Shown here: positions 1 through 5,382 of the stretch, one piece after another
Numbering within the stretch: position 1 is the stretch's first letter
Layout of the letters: each line of letters begins with the position of its first letter
NCBI GenBank assembly: GCA_025353985.1
Contig: JANXNT010000633.1
Location: 1 to 5,382 of the forward strand
Reading direction: 5' to 3'
DNA length: 5,382 bases
Origin: Limnoglobus sp.
GTDB taxonomy: Bacteria; Planctomycetota; Planctomycetia; Gemmatales; Gemmataceae
Notes under the pieces: generated by a model
What the model was told of the DNA's origin: nothing
Databases searched by the model: none
Seen by the model: only the letters and a program-made list of their open reading frames with translations
Program-made: the position numbers and the translations under genes

Positions 1-1
1 T

Positions 2-187
2 GACAGAAGTAAATCTAAGCGCGGTATCCGCATTTTTTATCACTGCCTTGAGTGCGGTGATTATATTAATTCAGCCTCGCATCAAACGATTCAGTGCGAG
101 TGCGGCAATGTTGCCATCGACGCCGATTATTGTCGTGTTGCGATTTGGGACGAGCAGAAAGTCCTAGTTGCTAAAGAAATACCGTAA
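2..187 (+). CDS. Small Cys-rich zinc-ribbon-like protein, 3' part only
   Basis: An open frame enters from the left edge (first whole codon at base 2) and ends at TAA 185-187, leaving 61 residues. Visible residues 15-18 are CLEC and 32-34 are CEC followed by G, a CxxC...CxC arrangement typical of small zinc ribbons. It continues into NVAID, ADYCR and a short beta-like C-terminus ending AKEIP. From memory this resembles small orphan proteins in bacteria and phages with a C-terminal 'CxCGnxxxDxxxDYxR' signature, but I cannot name a function. The segment is about 45% GC (81 of the first 180 bases), well below the genes downstream, which hints at a different origin. The true start lies outside the window. 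The cysteine spacing and ordered composition argue for a real gene, even though it is short and partial. Confidence 0.6.
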   Translation, partial: DRSKSKRGIRIFYHCLECGDYINSASHQTIQCECGNVAIDADYCRVAIWDEQKVLVAKEIP

Positions 188-438
188 TCAGAATGCTTGG
201 GCAAATTACGATGGTTGGGGATGCCGTTGTGGGGTATCCGCCTGAAGTGTCGGCTTTTCGTCCAAGTAATTATTGCCTGCGCGAATCGCGTTCATCCGCT
301 GGCTGAATTCTGCACATTGGTTCGGTGAGGCGGCTGGAAATTCCGTTCTTTCGTGCAATCGTGAACTACCCTTCGCTTCAGAACAACCGGAACGACCCGG
401 TCGAATGTGCGTATCGACCTGCCTGCCGAGGACGCCTT
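188..438. other. Gap between the Cys-rich gene and the kinase gene
   Basis: This 251-bp stretch holds no gene I can support if the kinase starts at 439. An in-frame stop (TGA 304-306) limits any upstream extension of the kinase frame, so bases 325-438 are open and could be coding if GTG 325 were used. There is an AT-rich run (TAATTAT, 267-273) and a short palindrome with 5-bp arms (CGCGA-A-TCGCG, 280-290). No -35/-10 pair is convincing. The kinase promoter presumably lies here, but I cannot place it. Confidence 0.4.
428..432 (+). promoter_or_regulatory. Shine-Dalgarno-like GAGGA before kinase GTG 439
   Basis: GAGGA lies six bases upstream of GTG 439. Neither of the other in-frame GTG candidates (325 and 361) has a purine-rich site at a proper distance. 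It is the main nucleotide evidence for choosing 439 as the start. Planctomycete genes often lack a clear Shine-Dalgarno sequence, so this is supportive rather than decisive. Confidence 0.5.
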
Positions 439-3012
439 GTGTCCAGTGATTGCCCTTACTGCCAAGCCGTTCACGAAGATCCACCATCCACGCATGGGAT
501 GCCGGTGACGCGCTGCCAATCGTGCAATCGCTTCTTTCCGCGATTGCGATCTGAAGCGGCCCGAACTCGCAAACTCGTCGAAGTGCATTCGAGCGTCGGC
601 GGGATCGAATCGCTGTCGAAATCGGGCAGTCAACTTTCGTATATGAGCGAGATCGCATCGGCGGAAGTCACGCCTTACCCCGGCTCGCAGCGTCTGGTCG
701 TCAGTCCGACGACACCGACCGAATGCGTCGATCTCAACTCGCACAATTTCGTTCGTCGAACACCTGCACCTACGATTTTGCCTACGATTCCTGGCTTCCA
801 GATCGATCGCGTCATCGGCCGCGGCGGCATGGGCACGGTGTATCTGGCCCGCCAACTGTCGCTCGATCGGCTCGTGGCGTTGAAAGTCATGAGCCGCGTT
901 TGGGTGAACGACCCCGTGTTCGTGGCGCGATTTACGCGCGAGGCGTATGCGGCGGCGCAACTGAATCACCCGAATCTGGTACAGGTTTACGACATTGGAG
1001 AAGCCGACGGGATGCGATTTTTCAGCATGGAGTACGTGCAAGGTCGCACGCTCGCCGATGCGATTCGCTCCGATGGCAAGATCGATCCCGAGTCGGCAGT
1101 CGGATACACGTTGCAAGCCGCACGTGGGCTGAAACACGCACACGATCGTGGGATGATTCACCGCGACATTAAGCCCGATAATTTGCTGATCGACGAGCAC
1201 GGTTTAGTCAAAGTCGCCGACTTGGGTTTGGTGAAAACGCCGGATCTATCGCGCGATGCGGACAAGGTCGACTCCGATGCGGCCTCGTTAAGCGGGCTAC
1301 ACAGTTTGCCACCGGATATGACCGGCGTGCGGATCGCGCTCGGTACGCCGGCGTACATGTCGCCGGAACAGTGTCGCGATGCGGCGAGCGTCGACCATCG
1401 TGCCGATATTTATTCGCTCGGTTGCACGCTGTACGTCATGGTTACGGGGCAACCGCCGTTCCAGGGCGACACGGCCGTCGAGTTAATGACGGCCCATGCG
1501 TATCAGCATCTCATCCCGCCCGAAGAAATTGCGAACCGCGTGCCCAAGGAGCTTTCGTGCGTCATTCAACGCATGATGGCGAAGCACCCCGGCGATCGCT
1601 TTCAAACGATGGCTGAAGTCGTTCGCACGCTCGAACAATGGCTCGGCGTCCATCACACGGGGCAAGTTTCCGCACGCGAAGAACAGATTGCGGCACTCGA
1701 AGATTGCGTCGATCAGTACATCGGCGCACCGGCGGCCGTGCTCCGTTCGCGGGCGATCACCGGCTTCCTGACGGTCTGCCTCATTTCCACGATCATCCTG
1801 ACGTTAGTCGGCCGGCTCGAGTGGGCGTTCGGCATCGCGGGGATGGTGATCCAGTTGGCGGGAATCTACTTTCTCGTGAACGGACTCACGCAGAAAACGC
1901 ACCTTTTCCGACGGTTACGTCAGTTTGTCATGGGGCTGTCCGTCGGCGACTGGCTCATCGTTGCTGCCACGGTCGTCATGTTCGCGATCTTCCTTTGGAT
2001 GCTGAAATTATTCTGGGTCTGGGTCGGTTTCGGGCTGATCGCGGCGGGGTTGGCGTTCGCGCTTCGCCTAAGTCTTGACCGCACGGTTGCGGCCGAACGA
2101 CGCGTGGCGCTGGCCGGGTGCGAACGGCTGTTACGACGGATGCGTGTCGTCGGCATGGATGAAGATCAGCTTCGCCAATTCGTGGCCAAGTATGCGGGGC
2201 GAATGTGGGAAGAATTCTTCGAGGAACTCTTCGGCTATGAAGCCAAGATCGCCGCACGAAACAAATTGCTACGCGGCGAACATGCGGGACGGCGCGAGAA
2301 GTTTGCCGTGTGGCGCGAGCCAATTTTGAACTTACTCGATCGCGCCGATCAATCGCGACAGGCGGCCAAAGAACGCAAATTGCTCATCCAGGTCGAAACG
2401 GATCGCCTCGTCTCGACGGGACTCACCGTTCGCGCGGCAAGGTATGCCGCTACTGAAGTCGCGAACGCGATGGTGCGGCAAGCGGACGCGATTCGTTCGG
2501 CGGAAAACAAACAGAAAGACGCACCGCGTTCGCGAACGATCCCGAACGTGCATCGTTTAATTCACCAAGCCGAAAAGCCAGCGATTCCATCGGGCGACAA
2601 ACTCCGAAATGCGTTGCTACTCGCGCTCGGGCCTTACGTGCGGGGCGTGATGGCGACGGTATTTCTCAGCGGTTGCGTGGCGTGGTCGATTCAGAATCAG
2701 GTAATTTCGATGAGCCGGATTCTCGGCGAAACGGCGGTCGAATATCAGCCGCTGACCATCCCCGGCGTGCCGTCGTTCCTGACGAACTGGTGCGATACGG
2801 CAACGGTTGGCTGGGCGGGTGTGCTGCTGCTGACGTCGATGTTTTACCGTGGCGTACGCATGAGTTTGCTCGTCGTCCTCGGTGCCGCCGTCACGGTGGC
2901 CGCGCACAAGCTCGTGATGATACCGAACGTCGAACCGATCCGCGATTTCCACGTCGGGGCGATGCTTGGCACCGTGTTCGCGCTCGTTGGTTATCGTTTC
3001 GGCAGACGGTAG
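439..3012 (+). CDS. Membrane Ser/Thr protein kinase (PknB-like) with N-terminal zinc ribbon and 8 predicted TM helices
   Basis: Protein of 857 residues from GTG 439. Residues 5-8 (CPYC) and 26-29 (CQSC) form a zinc ribbon. After a Ser/Thr-rich linker, the kinase domain spans about 120-400: glycine loop GRGGMG 127-132, ATP lysine K149, E168, HRD at 241-243 with catalytic D243, K245 and N248, DLG (for DFG) 261-263, GTPAYMSPE 302-310, D323 and R387. All key residues are present, so it should be active and phosphorylate Ser/Thr. Hydrophobic segments at about 440-460, 463-481, 505-524 and 525-544, then 733-752, 788-801, 807-823 and 838-852, flank a charged soluble region (548-722). Basic residues between helices (482-504, and YRGVR near 802) fit the positive-inside rule, placing kinase and middle region in the cytoplasm. 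GTG 439 is preferred because it starts four residues before the first Cys and has GAGGA upstream; GTG 325 would add 38 unremarkable residues. Substrate and signal are unknown. Confidence 0.9.
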   Translation: MSSDCPYCQAVHEDPPSTHGMPVTRCQSCNRFFPRLRSEAARTRKLVEVHSSVGGIESLSKSGSQLSYMSEIASAEVTPYPGSQRLVVSPTTPTECVDLNSHNFVRRTPAPTILPTIPGFQIDRVIGRGGMGTVYLARQLSLDRLVALKVMSRVWVNDPVFVARFTREAYAAAQLNHPNLVQVYDIGEADGMRFFSMEYVQGRTLADAIRSDGKIDPESAVGYTLQAARGLKHAHDRGMIHRDIKPDNLLIDEHGLVKVADLGLVKTPDLSRDADKVDSDAASLSGLHSLPPDMTGVRIALGTPAYMSPEQCRDAASVDHRADIYSLGCTLYVMVTGQPPFQGDTAVELMTAHAYQHLIPPEEIANRVPKELSCVIQRMMAKHPGDRFQTMAEVVRTLEQWLGVHHTGQVSAREEQIAALEDCVDQYIGAPAAVLRSRAITGFLTVCLISTIILTLVGRLEWAFGIAGMVIQLAGIYFLVNGLTQKTHLFRRLRQFVMGLSVGDWLIVAATVVMFAIFLWMLKLFWVWVGFGLIAAGLAFALRLSLDRTVAAERRVALAGCERLLRRMRVVGMDEDQLRQFVAKYAGRMWEEFFEELFGYEAKIAARNKLLRGEHAGRREKFAVWREPILNLLDRADQSRQAAKERKLLIQVETDRLVSTGLTVRAARYAATEVANAMVRQADAIRSAENKQKDAPRSRTIPNVHRLIHQAEKPAIPSGDKLRNALLLALGPYVRGVMATVFLSGCVAWSIQNQVISMSRILGETAVEYQPLTIPGVPSFLTNWCDTATVGWAGVLLLTSMFYRGVRMSLLVVLGAAVTVAAHKLVMIPNVEPIRDFHVGAMLGTVFALVGYRFGRR

Positions 3013-3142
3013 CGGTTGTGCGAATCGCGCCCGTCTAATGCACACTTTTCCCTGTCGTGTTCCATCGGCAACCTCACTGCAAACCCGCACTTCCGTGAAA
3101 TAATCACAACTTGCTACCTCGGCTGTTTCAGGGAAGTCACCC
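3013..3142. other. Gap between kinase and TIGR03000 genes
   Basis: A 130-bp non-coding stretch. A weak stem (TGTGC 3017-3021 with GCACA 3040-3044, 18-base loop) followed by TTTT at 3046-3049 begins five bases after the kinase stop, but it is too weak to call a terminator. No clear sigma-70-type promoter is seen. The spacing allows separate transcription of the next gene. Confidence 0.4.
3130..3134 (+). promoter_or_regulatory. Shine-Dalgarno AGGGA before ATG 3143
   Basis: AGGGA lies eight bases upstream of ATG 3143, a normal distance. It supports this start, as does the signal-like N-terminus that begins directly at that codon. Confidence 0.6.
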
Positions 3143-3697
3143 ATGCGCAAGTGGCTATTAATCGCGGGCATCACCGGCATCGTTGCGGTTGCGGTTCCCG
3201 TCGTTCGAGAGATGTCCGCCGATGCCACCGCGAGCGTTGCCTACACCACCGTGCGAGTTCCCGTCGGCGCGACGCTGACGATCAACGGCCAGCGTACCGA
3301 GCAGATGACAGCCGTACGTCAGTTCGTGACGCCACCGTTGCCGTACGGCGGCACGTTCAGCTACGAGTTCATCGCCACCTTCACCTGGAATGGCACACTC
3401 ACATCGAAGAAGCAACTCGTCCGCATTCACGCGGGCGAAGTGCTCGACATAGACATGTTCGCTGCCCCCGAAGTCGCCACACCGGCACCCGCTGTCATCC
3501 CGCCCGAAGTGCCAGTCTGGTTGAAGGAAGAGCCAAAAAAACCGGAACCGAAGAAGCCGATCCCGCCACCAAAAGTCGAACCGCCAAAAGTCGAACCGCC
3601 AAAAGTCGAGCCGCCAAAGTTCGAATTGCCATCGATACCGCCATACCCCGAACCCCCAGTGAAGACGCGGAGAATGCCACCGCCGGATCCTCTTTAA
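3143..3697 (+). CDS. TIGR03000-domain protein, exported or anchored, with Pro-rich tail
   Basis: A 184-residue protein. It begins with a basic n-region (R2, K3) and a hydrophobic stretch (4-21) that reads as a signal peptide or signal anchor; ATA (28-30) and SVA (31-33) are possible cleavage sites. Residues about 36-106 match the TIGR03000 planctomycete domain: VRVPVGATLTINGQ, then a conserved-looking FVTPPL, GGTFSYEF and a closing AGEVLDIDMF. This is a small all-beta pattern reminiscent of PEGA-like surface domains (my inference). From residue 109 to the end more than a third of residues are Pro, interspersed with Lys and Glu, including PKVEP repeats at 143-158. Such tails are usually extended and may span the periplasm or cell wall or bind partners. 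The domain has no known function. A kinase gene lies 130 bp upstream, but no functional link is shown. ATG 3143 has a good ribosome site. Confidence 0.85.
   Translation: MRKWLLIAGITGIVAVAVPVVREMSADATASVAYTTVRVPVGATLTINGQRTEQMTAVRQFVTPPLPYGGTFSYEFIATFTWNGTLTSKKQLVRIHAGEVLDIDMFAAPEVATPAPAVIPPEVPVWLKEEPKKPEPKKPIPPPKVEPPKVEPPKVEPPKFELPSIPPYPEPPVKTRRMPPPDPL
3571..3630 (+). repeat. 15-bp tandem repeat encoding PKVEP units
   Basis: Three adjacent 15-bp units (3571-3585, 3586-3600, 3601-3615) read AAAAGTCGAACCGCC, the third with one change (A to G). A diverged fourth copy follows (3616-3630). Because 15 is a multiple of three, copy-number changes keep the frame and only lengthen or shorten the Pro-rich tail by five residues each. 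The first two units are identical, which suggests recent slippage or duplication. Confidence 0.85.
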
Positions 3698-3702
3698 AGC
3701 GT

Positions 3703-3759
3703 CCCAGGGGTACGACGAAGCGTCTAACCCTGGGCTATATGATGGAACCCCGTTGGGGT
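3703..3759. repeat. Compound inverted-repeat (REP-like) intergenic element
   Basis: Starting five bases after the TIGR03000 stop codon, CCCAGGG (3703-3709) pairs with CCCTGGG (3728-3734). Inside that loop GACG (3714-3717) pairs with CGTC (3721-3724) around AAG, giving a two-step hairpin. A second hairpin follows: ACCCC (3747-3751), loop GTT, GGGGT (3755-3759). AAGCGTC occurs twice, at 3697-3703 and 3718-3724. No T-run follows on either strand in the right place for an intrinsic terminator. The layout resembles dispersed intergenic dyad elements that I recall from planctomycete genomes; that family link is from memory, while the pairing itself is read directly. It could stabilise mRNA ends, stop transcription by other means, or be a REP-type repeat. 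Confidence 0.65.
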
Positions 3760-3802
3760 AAAAACAAAAGCACCAATCAGAATCGCAGGCTGGTTCTTGC
3801 TT

Positions 3803-3833
3803 GCTGATCGCTGACAGCTGTAAGCTGATAGCT
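3803..3833 (+). repeat. Heptamer tandem repeat (GCTGAYM)n before the oxidoreductase gene
   Basis: Four consecutive 7-bp units read GCTGATC, GCTGACA, GCTGTAA and GCTGATA, followed by a partial unit GCT. The first four bases (GCTG) are invariant and the last three vary. It ends 19 bases before ATG 3853, so it lies in the presumed leader or promoter of the oxidoreductase gene. Degenerate heptamer repeats of this kind are known from cyanobacteria (STRR sequences) and other large bacterial genomes. Confidence 0.75.
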
Positions 3834-3852
3834 TTCCCCTACTGGCGACTCC

Positions 3853-5382
3853 ATGTCTCAAACTTACGACGCGATTATTATCGGTGCGGGACACAATGGC
3901 CTTGTTACGGCGGCGTACTTGGCACGCGCGGGCTGGCGCGTGCTCGTTCTCGAACGTCGCGAAATTATCGGCGGCTGCTGCATCACCGAGGAAACGTGGC
4001 CGGGCTTCAAAGTCTCCACGGCGGCGTACGTCAACAGCCTGTTGCGACCGGAAATTATTCGCGACCTCGATCTCAAATCGCACGGCTTCGAGATGCTCCC
4101 GCGTTCGCCGTCGTCGTTCACGCCGTTCCCCGATGGCCGATATTTAATGATGGGGCCGAACAAGGAACTCACGCACCGCGAGATCGCGAAGTTCAGCACG
4201 AAGGATGCGGAGAATTACCCGAAGTACGAAGCGATGCTGACGCGCGTCGCCGACTTCCTCGAACCGCTGTTGGTGCAAACGCCACCCGACCCGTTCGGCG
4301 GGTTGGCCAATCTCTGGAAACTCGGCAAGATCGGTCGCAAATTTCGTGGGCTGGGTCGCGATGTCGCCACCGATGCGGTCGAAATCCTCACCGGTTCGGC
4401 AACGTCGATTCTCGACCGGTGGTTCGAATCCGACGAACTGAAAGCGACGCTCGCCACCGATGCCGTGATCGGTGCGTTCGCACCGCCATCGCACCCCAGC
4501 ACGGCGTACGTGTTGTTCCATCACGTCATGGGTGAGTGCAACGGGGTGCGTGGCGTCTGGGGTTACGTTCGCGGCGGAATGGGCACGATTTCAAACAGTA
4601 TCGCTGCGGCGGCCCAGAAATTCGGTGCGGTCATTCGCACGAATTCGGCCGTGTCGTGTATCACCGTCCGCGATGGTCGCGCGACCGGTGTGGTGCTGCA
4701 AGATGGCACCGAGTTTCAGGCCCAGCGCGTCGCATCGTGTGCGGATAGCCACGTGACATTCGAGAAGCTCATCGACCCGAAAGAACTCCCGCCGGAATTT
4801 CTTAACTCGGTGAAGCGGATCGATTATTCCTCGGCCACGGTGAAGATCAACGTCTGCCTCAGCGAGCCACCGCAGTTCCGCTGCCTGCCCGGTACCGGCG
4901 TCGGCCCGCAACACCACGGCACCATGCACATCTGCCCGAGCATGGAGTACATCGAACGCGCCTACGACGATGCCAAGTACGGCAAACCGTCCGGGAATCC
5001 GATGCTCGAATGCACGATGGCGACCGCCATCGATTCGACGCTCGCACCACCGGGGCAACACATTTTAAGCATGTTCGTGCAGTACGCGCCGTACACGTTA
5101 AAAGGCACAACCTGGGATGTCGAACGCGACCGTTTCGCCGACCGGTGTTTCGACATTCTGAACGAGTACGCACCGAACTTCAAGCGATCCGTACTCGGTC
5201 GACAAGTGATCGCCCCGCCGGATATGGAACGCATGTGGGGTCTCACCGGCGGCAACATCTTCCAAGGTTCGATGTCGCTATCGCACATGTTCAACTTCCG
5301 CCCCGTCGCCGGGTACGCGGACTACCGCACCCCCGTCAGTGGATTGTATCTCTGTGGTTCCGCCGCGCACCCCGGCGGCGGC
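3853..5382 (+). CDS. FAD-dependent oxidoreductase, PYROXD2/COG1233 (phytoene dehydrogenase-like) family, 3' end missing
   Basis: The frame runs from ATG 3853 to the window edge without a stop, giving 510 residues. The N-terminus is a classic FAD Rossmann fold: DAIIIGAGHNG (6-16), acidic E34 at the end of beta-2 for the ribose, then GG at 40-41. Near the end, GLTGGNIFQG (463-472), MSLSHMFNFRP (474-484) and GLYLCGSAAHPGGG (497-510) match the C-terminal FAD-contact region of PYROXD2-type proteins. Family members are about 520-580 residues, so only the last few dozen residues are missing. The family is related to carotenoid desaturases and amine oxidases and transfers electrons from an organic substrate to FAD; the substrate of the bacterial members is generally unknown, so a carotenoid role should not be assumed. 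The start is fixed by the Rossmann motif; no good ribosome site is seen. A 155-bp repeat-rich gap separates it from the gene upstream, which suggests its own promoter. Confidence 0.92.
   Translation, partial: MSQTYDAIIIGAGHNGLVTAAYLARAGWRVLVLERREIIGGCCITEETWPGFKVSTAAYVNSLLRPEIIRDLDLKSHGFEMLPRSPSSFTPFPDGRYLMMGPNKELTHREIAKFSTKDAENYPKYEAMLTRVADFLEPLLVQTPPDPFGGLANLWKLGKIGRKFRGLGRDVATDAVEILTGSATSILDRWFESDELKATLATDAVIGAFAPPSHPSTAYVLFHHVMGECNGVRGVWGYVRGGMGTISNSIAAAAQKFGAVIRTNSAVSCITVRDGRATGVVLQDGTEFQAQRVASCADSHVTFEKLIDPKELPPEFLNSVKRIDYSSATVKINVCLSEPPQFRCLPGTGVGPQHHGTMHICPSMEYIERAYDDAKYGKPSGNPMLECTMATAIDSTLAPPGQHILSMFVQYAPYTLKGTTWDVERDRFADRCFDILNEYAPNFKRSVLGRQVIAPPDMERMWGLTGGNIFQGSMSLSHMFNFRPVAGYADYRTPVSGLYLCGSAAHPGGG

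Noticed and set aside
193..306. Possible 37-residue gene starting ATG 193
   Set aside because: It has no ribosome site and no recognisable features, and is short enough to occur by chance in the gap.
292..1200. 302-codon open frame on the minus strand opposite the kinase N-terminal half
   Set aside because: It lies wholly opposite a clear zinc-ribbon/kinase gene, its product is Arg/His-rich without any recognisable domain, and such long antisense frames are common in GC-rich coding DNA.
281..3029. The same 10-mer GCGAATCGCG before (281-290) and just after (3020-3029) the kinase gene
   Set aside because: In about 5.4 kb several shared 10-mers are expected by chance, more so in GC-rich DNA, and the flanking bases do not match.
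3017..3049. Possible intrinsic terminator after the kinase (5-bp stem, 18-base loop, TTTT)
   Set aside because: The stem is short, the loop long and the T-run only four bases; such a structure arises easily by chance.
3747..3764. Hairpin ACCCC-GTT-GGGGT followed by an A-run as a terminator
   Set aside because: On the + strand an A-run follows instead of a T-run, and on the minus strand the T-run comes before the hairpin. Neither orientation fits an intrinsic terminator.
3016..3807. Long + strand frame overlapping the TIGR03000 gene
   Set aside because: Its product is Arg/Ser/Thr-rich low-complexity sequence, while the other frame (3143-3697) encodes a recognisable domain with a signal sequence and ribosome site.
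3724..4083. Minus-strand frame crossing the intergenic repeats and the start of the oxidoreductase gene
   Set aside because: It reads through the dyad element and heptamer repeat and opposes a certain Rossmann-fold coding region; no domain is seen.
3853..5382. Calling the oxidoreductase a phytoene desaturase (crtI) in a carotenoid pathway
   Set aside because: The motifs fit the broader PYROXD2/COG1233 family, and no carotenoid gene such as crtB is visible nearby, so the specific assignment is not supported.

Overview
The window looks like chromosomal DNA from a planctomycete, probably of the Gemmata/Zavarzinella type (Planctomycetota). Three things point there: a PknB-type Ser/Thr kinase with an N-terminal CPxC zinc ribbon and a multi-pass membrane tail, a gene for the small TIGR03000 domain (known mainly from planctomycetes), and long GC-rich genes with repeat-bearing gaps between them. 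By eye the GC content is in the high fifties of percent. The taxonomic call is inference; there is no rRNA or other marker gene.

All four genes seen are on the + strand. Bases 2-187 are the 3' end of a small Cys-rich (zinc-ribbon-like) protein, clearly more AT-rich than the rest. Bases 439-3012 encode a large membrane-anchored Ser/Thr kinase: zinc ribbon, linker, complete kinase domain, four membrane segments, a soluble domain of about 180 residues, then four more membrane segments. Bases 3143-3697 encode an exported or membrane-anchored TIGR03000-domain protein with a long Pro-rich tail that contains a PKVEP tandem repeat. Bases 3853-5382 encode most of an FAD-dependent oxidoreductase of the PYROXD2/COG1233 ('phytoene dehydrogenase-like') family, cut by the window end just inside its C-terminal FAD motif.

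The genes are separated by 130-250 bp, so they need not form one operon. The 155-bp gap before the oxidoreductase is mostly repeat-like DNA: a compound inverted-repeat element straight after the TIGR03000 stop codon, then four tandem copies of a degenerate GCTGAYM heptamer ending 22 bp before the oxidoreductase start. I see no mobile element, tRNA, rRNA or CRISPR, and no convincing promoter or intrinsic terminator.

I do not see a clear new multi-gene system. The least explained items are the kinase's internal soluble domain and eight-helix membrane module, the Pro-tailed TIGR03000 protein, and the two non-coding repeat elements.
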